64,000 nt of DNA from Stentor roeselii (GCA_006503475.1 RSEH01000111.1:62001-126000), one strand, 5' to 3'; positions 1 to 10,478 are shown, counted from the first letter of the stretch. Notes: a model not told the origin generated them from the letters alone. A program made the numbers and translations.

Positions 1-933
1 GAATATAGAACTATTCTACCTTCTCTTTGATTAAATATCTAATGTGAACTTTTTACCTATTCTATATTTTATAGTCTTGTTTATGCGGTGAATCATTATT
101 TTAATTTATTTTTGCTTAAAGTAAGTTAAAAAATATGATTTAATTATTGGCATTTATAACCGGATATTAATCCAAAGTTTGGAAAGATATCAGTAATTAG
201 TATTATTTTACAAGATAAAAAACTTATTCTATCAACATAATGCATGTTATCTACGAATCCATACGTGATTCTTGATATTTTTTTATTTTTCATGAACTGA
301 ATGAATTTCAAATTTACTTCTTTATAATTCCTAATACATCATTTCTATCTTGTTACACTTTTATTCCTGATTCTCTATCCTTTAGTCAATTTTTATTTGA
401 ATAAAGTATTAATCGTGATGTAAATATTTTCGTATAGGTGATGTTTTTATCATAATGTCTTTTGGCTATGATTAGTATGCTATACTCTTGCTTTCTTTAT
501 GATAAAATCATGAACTTCCCTTTAAATTAATATTCGAATATCAGTAAATTTTTTTCAATAAAATTAAATAGATAGTTGAAGCATTGATTAGATAAAATTT
601 GGTGTGGCATTAAATTTATAAGTTTGATGAAAGTTTTGAAATTAAATGGGCAAATTAGAATCCCAAGTATAAAACTAGTTAAAACAATAGATACAAAATA
701 AAAAAAATTTACTAAAAATATTAAATAATCTTATTACTTATATATTGTCATTTTATTTTCACTAACATAATAAAATTTATATCGATAATTAAATTATTAT
801 TAAAAATATAAATTAAAAATTAATCAGATCTTATCTATCACGTGAGTTTAGGATATTTATCATAATTATATTTTCCATATTATAGACATATTTAAATATA
901 GACATTATACCCTATCTAAGATAATCATATAAA
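1..933. other. A+T-rich gap at the window start
   Basis: No gene can be supported here. The sequence is strongly A+T-rich with stops in all frames. The longest coherent stretch is a minus-strand frame of 49 codons from an ATG at 293 to a TAA at 144, which resembles no family I know. The right-hand part must hold the promoter of the Kelch gene that starts at 934. Confidence 0.6.
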
Positions 934-2229
934 ATGGATTTGAAATGCTTTGTTGAATCCTGTGATTATACCCCTGTTTTTTTCTGTGAATGTTCTGGAT
1001 ATCTTGAGTTAATGTGCCAAAGCCACCATTCAATTCATTTAAATACAAAACAATCAGTGATGCACAATCTCAATCCTGTATTCAAGAAACTGACTGCCGA
1101 GTCCGAAGTAGAGATCATAAAATATATTAAAGATATGCTAAAATCAAATGAACAAATAAAGACTAAATTAAGACAAAACACTGAAAGTTTATTAAAAACT
1201 TTTGATCACCTTACAAAATGCATCAATAATATAAACAGCTGTCTCAAATCAAATTTAAATCAAATAATTAAATATAGAAGAATTTTTAACTCATCTATAT
1301 TTGTATGCACTCAATCAAGTGAATTATATCAAGGAAGCTATAAAGATATTAAAAGCCTTGTTAAGGAAATTATCGATCTATTTAAAATTTGTGATTTGGA
1401 AGATTCAGTTGTTTACTATGCTAAAAGACAGATTTATCTAATTCAAGATGTTCTTTTTATGGGTTGGGAGAACCTTGATGCAGAAGAACTATTTTATTTT
1501 AAACAAAATTCGAAAAATTTATATAAATTTACACCTCATAACGAAAGCTTTAACATCAGAAATATTGATTCAATTCAGGTCCAAGGCAATCTTGCATCTA
1601 TATGCAAAGTTGATAAAGAGAAACTCTTTGTTTATGGAGGATATTCTTCAAATTATATGGTTACTGCTTATCTAATAAACACTACAAATAATCAAGTAGA
1701 AACTTTAAGGTCGAGTATCTACAGTTCTTCATGTTCATGCCAACTATTCAACAATAAAGTTTATATATTTGGTGGATATTATAATGGGAATCCTACAAAC
1801 AATTCAAGATATTTTGATTTAAGACTATCTGTTTGGGTATACTTATCACCATTACCTGTATGTGCTGTTAATGTTTCAACTTTATTAATGAATTATTCTA
1901 TTCTTATAGCTGGCTATCAGAATGTTTTTTATTCATTTGATCCTATCGAAAACCGTTTCAAAAAAGAAGCAGAATCAATCGAAATAGGCTATGCAAATAT
2001 TTTTATTGAAAACTTGCAAAAAGTATTTCTATTAGTAGGAAAATTAGTTTATGAACGCCAACAAAGTGCAAATGGTACAGTTTGGACAAAATTTAATACT
2101 TCTATTGCGTTGGAGAGTACTACAAGTAAACCATGCTATTATAAGCAATACGCATATTTCGTAAGTCATAATATGTTGATATATAAATTCAACTGTGAGA
2201 ATAAGGCTTTAAGAATAATCAATAATTAG
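934..2229 (+). CDS. B-box-like zinc finger and Kelch-repeat protein
   Basis: A 431-residue protein. Residues 1-40 carry spaced Cys and His residues (C5, C10, C18, C20, C28 and a following HH) that look like a degenerate B-box-type zinc-binding module. Residues 55-130 are charged and probably helical or coiled. The C-terminal half has Kelch-type strands, for example LFVYGGYSS near 233 and KVYIFGGYY near 277, each followed by a Trp- or Tyr-containing strand. This order (zinc finger, helix, Kelch propeller) is common in expanded ciliate families and suggests a protein-binding adaptor. The partner and location cannot be told. The ATG at 934 follows an A+T-rich leader and the gene ends in TAG. I see no intron. 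Confidence 0.75.
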   Translation: MDLKCFVESCDYTPVFFCECSGYLELMCQSHHSIHLNTKQSVMHNLNPVFKKLTAESEVEIIKYIKDMLKSNEQIKTKLRQNTESLLKTFDHLTKCINNINSCLKSNLNQIIKYRRIFNSSIFVCTQSSELYQGSYKDIKSLVKEIIDLFKICDLEDSVVYYAKRQIYLIQDVLFMGWENLDAEELFYFKQNSKNLYKFTPHNESFNIRNIDSIQVQGNLASICKVDKEKLFVYGGYSSNYMVTAYLINTTNNQVETLRSSIYSSSCSCQLFNNKVYIFGGYYNGNPTNNSRYFDLRLSVWVYLSPLPVCAVNVSTLLMNYSILIAGYQNVFYSFDPIENRFKKEAESIEIGYANIFIENLQKVFLLVGKLVYERQQSANGTVWTKFNTSIALESTTSKPCYYKQYAYFVSHNMLIYKFNCENKALRIINN

Positions 2230-2400
2230 AATATTCATTAATGTATGCTCTCATATTCAAGTTTTTATTATAAAAATTATTAGATTCCAGCTGCCTATAA
2301 TTCAAAATTTTGATATTTGATTGATTTAGAGGATTTCAGTTAACAATTTACAACCAATTATATGTTATAAATGAATTATGATATTTTTATTACAATAGCT

Positions 2401-3007
2401 AAAATTTATTATCACAATTTTATTGATCATTATGTCAATTTAAACTCATTGACAAAGTGTAATGATCATCACACTCACAGCAGTTGCTATCTATATCCGT
2501 GGAATATTTTTTACAGTTATCTCGACAATAAACATTGCCCTTCAAGTCAACCCAAAGAATATCCTTTTATGCAAACCACAGCAATTAACCAAATCATCAT
2601 GCACAGTTAACTCCACATATAAAAGTGCACTGATAGTTATATCCAGTAAAATTTTCCTTAGATAAGCAGGATTAATAGTTATCTGTAAAACATTATTGAC
2701 AACCAACTTTTCAGGGTGTTATTTTTCGATGTTTTATACATTCTGATGGATAAAGGCATAGGCAGCCTTCTTAGAAAACAGGATTGGAACGACCATAAAT
2801 AAAACTGTAGTTTTCTAGGTATTTAATGCAATTTGAATCTAGTTTTCTATAAGAAAAGAGCTTTATTGAATTTACCACTCCTTCTTGAAGTGATTGCTCA
2901 TAGCCTGGATTGTAGTTCATTAATATTTGAGGAGATGATGGAGAACAAATTTCGCAGATTTTTATTTTGCACGAAAATGAGAGAGTCTTAAGAGAAATAG
3001 ATAGCAT
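2401..3007 (-). pseudogene. Decayed Cys-rich protein gene
   Basis: An ATG at 3007 opens a 78-codon minus-strand frame with a hydrophobic start and several Cys (CKIKICEIC). Past its stop at 2771 the same frame goes on for about 370 nt and keeps a dense run of Cys codons (GCLCLYPSEC, then CTFICGVNC, then CCECDD), although TAA and TGA codons interrupt it about ten times. No 15-nt intron of the local type explains these stops. The Cys spacing recalls furin-like or EGF-like surface proteins such as the gene at 35488, so this is probably the relic of such a gene. Close kinship is not shown. Confidence 0.5.
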
Positions 3008-3291
3008 AATAAGATATATCCATATGTTTTACTATTATATACAATCAGAATGAGATATGGAATAAATTGATATGCTGAATGAATCGGTTAGTGATAAATG
3101 TTTGAAATTTTATAGAATAAAGATTAAATTTGTCATTTTGGAAGATTTTTAAACTGACTATGAATTATTCGATAACATTTTCATTTTTTCAGTTAAATGA
3201 TGCAGAATGATATCAGCAGATTAAGGCTTTGACCAAGTATCCTCCAACCCCAACATCCAGTTCACTACATAAAGAAATATTTAAACTCTCT

Positions 3292-4209
3292 CTATCTAAT
3301 CTCAATCTCAAAATACTTGCAAAACTCCAGATCCTTCTGATCTAATTCCCCTTGAACCTCAACCTGTTCATTCGCCCTATCACTCCAATACTCCCTTCTA
3401 ACCTCATCAACTTCCATCATTTTCAAGCAGCACCACCTAGCAAGACATCCTTTTCCCTTCACAAAAAAGCATTTCCTCAAGACTTTCAAAATCCCAACAT
3501 TAATCCCGACTTCCAAAGCAACAAAAATCATTTTATTTTTGACCCTATCACAATTATCACCATTACAAACACTAGCAAGATAATTGAAACAAGACTCATT
3601 CATCAGATCTTCAACAAACTCAAACACAAAAGCAAGATCATCACGACCTTCACATTTTTTCAATACAAAATTTCGATAGTTCCAAGCCGAGTTGTTCCTC
3701 GGGTGCTCTTTCAAGTAACCCTCTATAAAAGCCAGGTCCTCTTCCCACAAGGCAAACTTTTCAACAACCCAAAGGCGGAAGCCCCAGGCGTGAACGTTGC
3801 GATCGTCGAGGTCTAAAACTTTTTCCACGAAATTTAACTCTTTTGAAGGGTTTTGGCAAAATTGAAGCAGGTCTTTTCGGTAATGCCACATTTGGTAATT
3901 CTTCGGGTTTTCTAATGCGACTTTTGATAGAAATTCCAATTCGTCTTCCAGGTTTAAATTAAGCTTTAAGAATAATTGCTTACGGTATTGCCAGGCTTGG
4001 TAGAAACTTGATGAGATTTGAAGGACTTGCTCTGTTATTTCAAATGCTCGAAGGGAGACTTCTTCGTTGTAGAGAATTCTTCGGAAATAGGAGATTGTGT
4101 TTGAAACTGATTAGATAGTACATGATTCGCTTTGGTGTAAACCACCCATTGGGCATGGGTTTGAGTTGTCTGGAAGAGGCTCGAGTCCTTCGAAGAGCTC
4201 TGTTGTCAT
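3292..4209 (-). CDS. FNTA: Protein farnesyltransferase/geranylgeranyltransferase I alpha subunit
   Basis: Two exons joined by a 15-nt intron (4107-4121) give 300 residues. The protein is a row of PPTA repeats: YQAWQYRKQL, NPKNYQMWHYRKDLL, VHAWGFRLWVV and NNSAWNYRNFV match the Trp/Arg helical repeats of the prenyltransferase alpha subunit in order. The N-terminal part (LEPLPDNSNP, then ISYFRRILYNEE) also fits this family. The subunit pairs with a beta subunit in the cytosol to attach farnesyl or geranylgeranyl groups to CaaX proteins such as Ras and Rho GTPases. The first exon would be missed without splicing, because an in-frame TAA lies in the intron. The Rab-specific alpha subunit is less likely, since its extra domains are absent. 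Confidence 0.88.
4107..4121 (-). other. 15-nt intron in FNTA
   Basis: The minus-strand sequence is GTACTATCTAATCAG. Removing it drops an in-frame TAA and joins GAATCAT to TTTCAAAC, restoring a continuous prenyltransferase alpha reading frame. Position 10 is A, as in the other eight introns here. Confidence 0.9.
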
Positions 4210-4607
4210 TTTTATTTAAGTGAAGGATAGATTATGGAAATTTACTCATTTTGCAATACCGAACTAGAGCATTATTTGATAAAATCCAATTAAGATATCA
4301 ACTGAGCATTTTTTCTGTTTAAATAAACTTAGTAGTTCTCAAGGTACCAGCTAAATTAAATAAAAAATTTTTCAATAACAAAGTCAAGTATAACAATAGT
4401 TTATTAACGATGCAAGTATCAAACATTACAAAAAAATTCAAATACAGATAAAATATCAATTCAATGATTTCCCTTAAATTCCTATTCAATAAATTTCTTC
4501 TAATTCTAACCCAACCTCAAAAAAATTCACAAAAACAAATCTTTAAATAAAAAGTTCTCCAAGCCATCCCTATCGAAGAAACCTTAGCATCTTATCTCTT
4601 ATAAACA
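4210..4607. other. A+T-rich gap between two minus-strand genes
   Basis: The stretch lies upstream of the FNTA start codon (4209) and downstream of the MORN gene stop (4608). It should hold the FNTA promoter and the MORN 3' end. I see no coding frame, RNA gene or repeat in it. Confidence 0.55.
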
Positions 4608-5876
4608 CTATGTAAACACCGGTTCTTTAAACTTCCCATTTTCCCAGTTCCCTTTCAAAATCCTTCCTCCCGATTCAAACAGAACTCCAAGTCCATGATG
4701 TCGATCAGCAACAAAATTGCCTTCATACCTGCTTCCATTTCGATCAATCATGACCCCGACGCCTTCCCTGGCGCCATTATTCCATTCACCAACATATTCT
4801 TTGCCATCATTCCACTTATGTTTTCCGATTCCATGCATTTTCGATCGTTTCCACTCTCCAATATAAAAACTTCCATCTTTCCAGTGATACTCTCCGAGTC
4901 CTTCTTTGAAATCACTGACGAACTGGCCGAGGTAGAAGTTGCCTGAAGTCCAAGTTTGCTTTCCAGTACCGTGTTGCTTGTCGAAGACCCAGAGCCCTTC
5001 GTATGTGTCGCCGTTGGGCCAGGTGAACTTTCCGTATCCTTCTTTTTTACCGTTTTTGAAATTTCCTGTGTATGATGAACCGTCTTCTGATGTCGTTTCT
5101 TTGAAAGACTTTGAATTGTCGATTGTGAAACTTTGGTGAAGTGATGATTTTAAATCGGAAAATCTCTTGAATATTGACTCTGATTGGATTTTAACACTTT
5201 TTACACGGTCGAGAAGTAATGATGATGAGTTTTTTCTTGGGAGGGAGGATCTTCTTTGCTCTGGAGGCTCAATTTTGAACATTTCATGTTTCGCATAAAG
5301 CCAAAGAAACCCATCAGAAGCACTATCCTTAAGTTTCTCAAAATTCCCAGCACTACTAAAAAGATCTTTCGGAAAGATCCAGAAGTTGATCCAAGCTCCA
5401 TGATAAACTTGCATATCAATATGAACAAACTTCCCATACCCAGCAGGTCTTCCAAAGGACCAATTCCCTTCATACTTAGCGGAGTCAGGCCATATCATAG
5501 CTCCATATCCATGTCTGAACCCGCCGAGCCACTCTCCAACATAAACAGCTCCACTTTGAAACGAATAAGTTGCATACCTTCGAGTCCCAGTGAACATTCC
5601 ATTCAAAGTCTCAAAAATTTCCGCTTTTCCAAAATACTGATGATTAGGTCTAGTCTGCCTAACAAGGTGATAATAAAGCTTGCGAGTGGAGTACCCAAGC
5701 CACAGCGCCTTAAGTTTCGGAAGGACAATTTTCAGACTTTCAAAAGATTTACTTTTCGGTGCATTTTTCACCTCGTTGACGATGTCCTGAGTTGAACTTA
5801 CTACTTTCAAGTCGAGTTCTGAGTTCTTATCAAAAAAAGTAGACAAACTACAGTTGCGACATGTGGCAGTTCCCAT
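4608..5876 (-). CDS. MORN-repeat protein with probable N-myristoylation
   Basis: A 422-residue protein. It begins MGTATC, with Gly2 and Cys6 placed as in N-myristoylated and palmitoylated proteins, so membrane anchoring is likely. About three MORN repeats lie at residues 90-170 (YVGEWLGGFRHGYG, YEGNWSFGRPAGYG). A linker rich in Ser and Lys follows, then about seven more repeats run from 267 to the end (YEGLWVFDKQHGTG, YIGEWKRSKMHGIG, YVGEWNNGAREGVG). MORN proteins of protists sit at the cell cortex, basal bodies or cilia, often bound to phospholipid. Its start codon lies only 12 nt after the stop of the upstream H+-ATPase gene on the same strand, so its promoter must overlap that gene or the two share a transcript. 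The exact role is unknown. Confidence 0.85.
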   Translation of the reverse strand: MGTATCRNCSLSTFFDKNSELDLKVVSSTQDIVNEVKNAPKSKSFESLKIVLPKLKALWLGYSTRKLYYHLVRQTRPNHQYFGKAEIFETLNGMFTGTRRYATYSFQSGAVYVGEWLGGFRHGYGAMIWPDSAKYEGNWSFGRPAGYGKFVHIDMQVYHGAWINFWIFPKDLFSSAGNFEKLKDSASDGFLWLYAKHEMFKIEPPEQRRSSLPRKNSSSLLLDRVKSVKIQSESIFKRFSDLKSSLHQSFTIDNSKSFKETTSEDGSSYTGNFKNGKKEGYGKFTWPNGDTYEGLWVFDKQHGTGKQTWTSGNFYLGQFVSDFKEGLGEYHWKDGSFYIGEWKRSKMHGIGKHKWNDGKEYVGEWNNGAREGVGVMIDRNGSRYEGNFVADRHHGLGVLFESGGRILKGNWENGKFKEPVFT

Positions 5877-5888
5877 TATAAAAGTTAA

Positions 5889-8597
5889 CTAATGTTTTAT
5901 ATCTGCATGAGCTGCTGCCATCGACCTTCTCGTCACAATGGATTTCTTCATGTTTTCATTGAAGACCAAAAACGAGTCTGTCAGGACTGCACTTGAAAAT
6001 CCTCCGTCTTTTCCAGTGACTTCGTAGTAATGTTCAAAGGCTTTTATTGCGAAGACCTTGCTAATGTCCTGAACGGCGAAAACCATCAAGTCGCAGACCC
6101 AGACATAAGCAGCGATTGACCAGTTGATTGATTTCATGTCAGGGATTGTGCTGGAGCCTCCAGTACTAACATTTAAGAACCAGTAACAGCTGATAATAGT
6201 TGTCAAGATCATTGAAGAGACTGTTGCAATAAATAAGAACTTTCCAGGTAATCGCGTGAAAAACCAACTTTTGGTCCTTGCTGAATAAACAGTCATGAAA
6301 TTTGTTAGACAGATCTTTAAGAAGATCATTGTCATCACCTCACCGTAAGTCCACTGCCCGAACCCAAGAGCTTTCAATAAAGAGTTACCGCCGCTTGAAG
6401 GCATGTTGGTCAGACCGATCAGAAGCATCACTAAAGAAGATACGAAAGCGATTCCTCCTAATAATATTGCAAGACTGAAGATTAGAGGAAGGTTCCACTT
6501 GTTTGGGGTTCGAGATACTGTCACTTTATCGTAGGCTATTGAAATAATGGTACCGTCGTTTAGAAGTGTTATTATCACTATTGTTAACACTGGAAGAGCA
6601 AATACTTGTGGAGGACGGTGACGGTGTTCGAAGTCACGAGGGTTTATTGCTACCATTGTGACGAAGAAAAAGATTAGAAGTTGGAATGTGCAGGCGATAC
6701 GGTATATGCAGTAATTTTGCATACGCTGGAAAATTTTACGAGCTCTGTACACAGCTTCAATAATAACCGAAAGTCCAGGAAGAGTTAAAACAATATCAGC
6801 AGCAGCCCTAGCAGCATCAGTAGCTCCATCAACAGCGATTCCTACATCAGCCTTCTTAAGTGCAGGTGCATCATTAACCCCATCTCCAGTCATTCCAACT
6901 CTTTTCTTTCGTTCCTGCAACAACGCGACAATAGCATACTTATGTTCAGGAAATACTTCAGCGAATCCATCAGCTTCTTCAATGATCGAATTAAGCAATT
7001 CCCTCTGAACGGCAGTGGCATCTTCACTGAGCAATTCAGAATTAAATATTCTATCACCAAGGTTAAGCAATCTTGCAGTTTCCTTCGCAATGGCAGTCTG
7101 GTCTCCAGTGATCATTTTGACCTTGACTCCCATTTGAATGGCTTTTTGAATGGTTTCCTTGGTGTCATCTCTGGGAGGGTCATAAAGTGAAATAAGCCCA
7201 ATCATCGACCAGCGACCATCACTGTGATTTCGCGCAACACCCAAAGTCCTGTACCCTCGAGCGGCTAAATCCAAAACATTTCTGGAGACCTCGTCTTCGA
7301 TTGACTTGTCTTCACACATGGCTAGAATAACCTGAGGTGCACCTTTGGTGCATTTGAAATGCTCTCCAGTTCGGGTGTTCCTTACTGTCGCCTCGGTTCG
7401 CTTTATCTTCGGGTCGAATGGGATAAAGTCTTCTTCTTCGTAACCGTCGAATTTTAAAGAGCATTTGTGGATCGCGTAGTCTACCACGCACTTGTCTATC
7501 GCGTCTTGTGAACCTTGCTCACGCTTCGCTGCCAGACCTGCGATTAGAAATAGGTCTTGAACTGTATGTTGCTTTAAAATCATTGGCTGCTGGATTGTTA
7601 ACTCGTTTTTGGTTAAAGTTCCTGTCTTGTCACTGCAGAGGATTGTCATTCCTGCTAGTTCTTCTATTGAACTTAAACGGCTTACTAATGCTCTTCGTTT
7701 AGCTAGAGCGTGAGCTCCGACTGCCATCGTGGTTGCGCAGACGACTTGCATAGCGATTGGGATGGAGGCGACCATGAGTACGACACAAATCGAAAGCGAT
7801 TCCAAGAAATTCGACCCTCTAACAGATACAACAATCAAAATAATAACAGCCAGAATAGTAGAAATAATAAGCAATGAAAAAGCGACTTTCAACAAAATCT
7901 TCTGGAGATTTCCCCTCTGAGTAACCGACCCTACAAGTGTAGAAGTTTTACCAAAGAACGTATTAGCTCCAATGGCAGCTACAATAGCATCAAGATCTCC
8001 TCTCTTACAAACCGATCCCTGATACACAATATCTCCCTCATATCGCGTGACCGCCATCGACTCTCCGGTGAGAGCAGCCTGGTCGATTTCCGCGTATCCA
8101 GGTCCAAGACGACAGTCAGCAGGAATAATATCTCCCAATTTAATTCCAACCCTATCCCCAATAACCAGTTCCCGGGCATTGATCATGTCCCACTTGCCAT
8201 CTCTTTTCACCCTGGCCTTCAGAGCCAGGCTTTTTTTCAAGGCGTCAATGGCGTTCCCTGCATTTTTCTCTTCGTGCCAACCAACGAAGCCGTTCACAAA
8301 CTGCAAGACGAGAAGAACCCCGAAGTCCAGCCAGGCAAGTCTAATCAACTCGATCAGAATCGCACCCCAGATCATCGCTGGCATCGGCCCCCAGTAATAA
8401 GATAAAAACTTCTTGCAAGGGTTGATTTTCTTCTCTGGAAGCTCGTTGGGACCGTCGCGGTTGAACCGCCGCTGGGCTTCTGAAGATGAAAGTCCAGACT
8501 CGCCTGTCTGCATCTCGGAAAGTTGCTCAGGGGTCAGAGCTGAAGGATTTTTGTGTTCTTCTTCAGATTTGTCTGACAGCTTCTTATAATCTGACAT
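5889..8597 (-). CDS. Plasma-membrane-type H+-ATPase (P-type IIIA)
   Basis: A single 902-residue frame with every P-type ATPase signature: the actuator motif TGES near residue 174, the phosphorylation site CSDKTGTLT near 319, and the hinge motif MTGDGVNDAPALKKAD near 569. The N-terminal region (LSSSEAQRRFNRDGPNELPE) and the hydrophobic segments agree with the H+-pump subgroup rather than Ca2+ or Na+/K+ pumps. The enzyme uses ATP to pump protons across the plasma or vacuolar membrane. The C-terminal tail after the last membrane helix is only about 60-70 residues, shorter than the regulatory domain of plant pumps, so control probably differs. No intron is needed. The MORN gene follows after 12 nt. 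Confidence 0.93.
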   Translation of the reverse strand: MSDYKKLSDKSEEEHKNPSALTPEQLSEMQTGESGLSSSEAQRRFNRDGPNELPEKKINPCKKFLSYYWGPMPAMIWGAILIELIRLAWLDFGVLLVLQFVNGFVGWHEEKNAGNAIDALKKSLALKARVKRDGKWDMINARELVIGDRVGIKLGDIIPADCRLGPGYAEIDQAALTGESMAVTRYEGDIVYQGSVCKRGDLDAIVAAIGANTFFGKTSTLVGSVTQRGNLQKILLKVAFSLLIISTILAVIILIVVSVRGSNFLESLSICVVLMVASIPIAMQVVCATTMAVGAHALAKRRALVSRLSSIEELAGMTILCSDKTGTLTKNELTIQQPMILKQHTVQDLFLIAGLAAKREQGSQDAIDKCVVDYAIHKCSLKFDGYEEEDFIPFDPKIKRTEATVRNTRTGEHFKCTKGAPQVILAMCEDKSIEDEVSRNVLDLAARGYRTLGVARNHSDGRWSMIGLISLYDPPRDDTKETIQKAIQMGVKVKMITGDQTAIAKETARLLNLGDRIFNSELLSEDATAVQRELLNSIIEEADGFAEVFPEHKYAIVALLQERKKRVGMTGDGVNDAPALKKADVGIAVDGATDAARAAADIVLTLPGLSVIIEAVYRARKIFQRMQNYCIYRIACTFQLLIFFFVTMVAINPRDFEHRHRPPQVFALPVLTIVIITLLNDGTIISIAYDKVTVSRTPNKWNLPLIFSLAILLGGIAFVSSLVMLLIGLTNMPSSGGNSLLKALGFGQWTYGEVMTMIFLKICLTNFMTVYSARTKSWFFTRLPGKFLFIATVSSMILTTIISCYWFLNVSTGGSSTIPDMKSINWSIAAYVWVCDLMVFAVQDISKVFAIKAFEHYYEVTGKDGGFSSAVLTDSFLVFNENMKKSIVTRRSMAAAHADIKH

Positions 8598-9059
8598 TAA
8601 AGTTTATTACTCTCCAAGTAAGATGGAAGATTATTTACAGGATATTTGAAGATTTTTATGGATCAAGAAATAGGTGAAATAGGGATCGGGTGATTGGTGA
8701 TGAAGGTTATGGAGTTTTTTTCAGAGAATGAATTTTTAGGGTTAGATGGGTTCTGCGGTTGTTTGAGTTACAGGAGATGGTTAAGAACTTTCTGGATTAT
8801 TGAACTCAATAAAAGTGTGTGGTTTCAGATATCTGTTGAAGATTTTATTTGAAGATTTGATTTGATGAGTTTTTAATTAATTGAGTTGTTTTAGGGTATA
8901 ACTGATTTAGTGATGGCATCGAGTTGTTTTGGTTTTCTAGCTAGATGATTTTTAAAAATTATAAAAGCAAGGCTTTAGTTAGATTTGCAAATAATATGGA
9001 TTTTGGTTTAAATCACTGATTTTGGATAATTATTGATAGAACTAAGGAGCAGGATTAAA
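8598..9059. other. Gap upstream of the H+-ATPase gene
   Basis: This 462-nt stretch lies upstream of the H+-ATPase start (8597) and downstream of the condensin gene stop (9060), both on the minus strand. It presumably holds the H+-ATPase promoter. On the minus strand the half next to the gene is rich in C and A. No coding frame or RNA gene is seen. Confidence 0.5.
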
Positions 9060-10478
9060 TTAGTTAAATTTATGAGATTCTACAAAGGAAAAGTCACAAT
9101 CAGCTGTTTGTTCAAATATAAACCCTTTTTCATTAGCCAAGTGCAGCATGATAATGAAGCAGGCATGAAGACTTAACGATTTCGCCTGATTTAAAGGTAA
9201 AATATTGGCGAGTTCATCAACAACTTTCCTAAAAGTCCTTTTATTTGGATCCTGGGTGATATTTTCAATCAACTCCTTAAGCATCCGAAGGTTGAGTTCG
9301 AGTCTACCACTAGAAACCATATTAAAACTCTCAGGTATTTCAGGGTTGAAAAGTGGGTCAACAGCGAAAGGTTCCTCATTTCTCGGTCTTTTCCTTCTGA
9401 TCTCCTGTAGAGACCCATTCCTAGTAAAAAGCTTACTCAGTCTTAGCTCCTCGTAGCCTCTTTCATGCTCCATCGGCTGCTCTTTGCGAATGAAAAATTG
9501 ATCAAGGTTGATAGTCTTCAAACTATGGTTTTTCTCAATATTTTCTATTCGAAAGTCTTCAATATCAGTCTTGATTATCATGTCTGGTTCACTTCTATCT
9601 CTAATTTTTTGCTTTTTGTGTGGATTTGAAAGGTTTGACCGAAGATAGTCTTTTAATTTGTAGACTTTTGTGGATGATGACAGAAATGGAAAATTATCTG
9701 AAGGGGTTTCAGCGATTTCGAAATAGTCTTCTTCGTAGTCTGCCTCTTCTTGGATCGATATGAAGTCTTCTGGACTTGAATTGTGCTCCATCACTGCAAA
9801 ACTCGGCTCTGGGTATGATGAAAGACCTGTTATCAGATCATTGGAAGATGTGGGGAAGGTCTGGTCATTTTCAAGAGCTTGACATAAGCTCAAAGATTGA
9901 ATCTCGTTACAGCTAAAGGTTAAAATGCATTCAAGATTAACTTCATCTGAAGAAATAAAACATTCTTCTGTTAAAATTTGATCAATTTGATCAATCACAA
10001 GATCAACATTAGGATTAGAAGACAGATTATTCAGAAGTAAAGTTTCAAATTTTGAGCAATCAAATTTACTCTTCATCATCTGGAAATGAGGATCAAAAAT
10101 GACTTTATTGTCAAAAATATGAGATTTGATATCCTCTTCATTACTCACAAGAGTACAAACTCCAAGTCTCTGCCTTCTTCCAGAGCTTTCATTTTTCTCT
10201 TCCTCATAAGCAGTTCTATGAACCCCCCCATTAATTTTAACAGTTTCCTCAAAAATGTAATCCACACAAAATCCATAAATTCTCGCATGGGCATCAACTA
10301 ACTGAGCAGAACTTTTCCATTCTTCAACTCCATCTGAATTTTCAGAGGGTTGCAAAAGGGTATCATCAAAGTTAACCAAGCGATTTTGAAAGGCATTAAA
10401 CCTGTTAATTTTATTTTTCGATAAAAGTTCCTGAGTCCTTTGGAATCTTTGAAGTGATTCAGAAGAGTTGAAAGACAT
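9060..10478 (-). CDS. NCAPH: Condensin kleisin subunit CAP-H (Barren)-like
   Basis: A 472-residue protein. Residues 60-90 (VDAHARIYGFCVDYI, ETVKINGGVHR) match the segment in Barren/CAP-H where the family reads roughly AxxKIYxxRVDxVHxxxYKVLGGL. A second block (FDPHFQMMKSKFD, LLLNNLSSNPNVDLVID) matches the next conserved CAP-H region. The C-terminal end (FIIMLHLANEKGF) matches the family's closing helix, which binds the SMC head. CAP-H bridges the SMC2/SMC4 heads and recruits the HEAT subunits, so it acts in chromosome condensation, in ciliates chiefly in the micronucleus. At 472 residues it is clearly shorter than animal CAP-H (about 740). The acidic, poorly conserved middle is reduced. CAP-H2 of condensin II is a less likely alternative. 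Confidence 0.78.
   Translation of the reverse strand: MSFNSSESLQRFQRTQELLSKNKINRFNAFQNRLVNFDDTLLQPSENSDGVEEWKSSAQLVDAHARIYGFCVDYIFEETVKINGGVHRTAYEEEKNESSGRRQRLGVCTLVSNEEDIKSHIFDNKVIFDPHFQMMKSKFDCSKFETLLLNNLSSNPNVDLVIDQIDQILTEECFISSDEVNLECILTFSCNEIQSLSLCQALENDQTFPTSSNDLITGLSSYPEPSFAVMEHNSSPEDFISIQEEADYEEDYFEIAETPSDNFPFLSSSTKVYKLKDYLRSNLSNPHKKQKIRDRSEPDMIIKTDIEDFRIENIEKNHSLKTINLDQFFIRKEQPMEHERGYEELRLSKLFTRNGSLQEIRRKRPRNEEPFAVDPLFNPEIPESFNMVSSGRLELNLRMLKELIENITQDPNKRTFRKVVDELANILPLNQAKSLSLHACFIIMLHLANEKGFIFEQTADCDFSFVESHKFN

Noticed and set aside
144-293. A 49-codon minus-strand frame near the window start
   Set aside because: It has an ATG but no homologue or composition to support it, and frames of this length can arise by chance.
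2401-3007. In-frame TAA/TGA read as amino acids (reassigned ciliate code)
   Set aside because: Every long gene here ends in TAA, TAG or TGA and none needs an internal stop read through once 15-nt introns are removed. The broken frames mix stop types, as pseudogenes do.
4695-5795. Plus-strand open frames opposite the MORN gene
   Set aside because: They are antisense shadows. The minus strand holds clear MORN repeats over the same bases.
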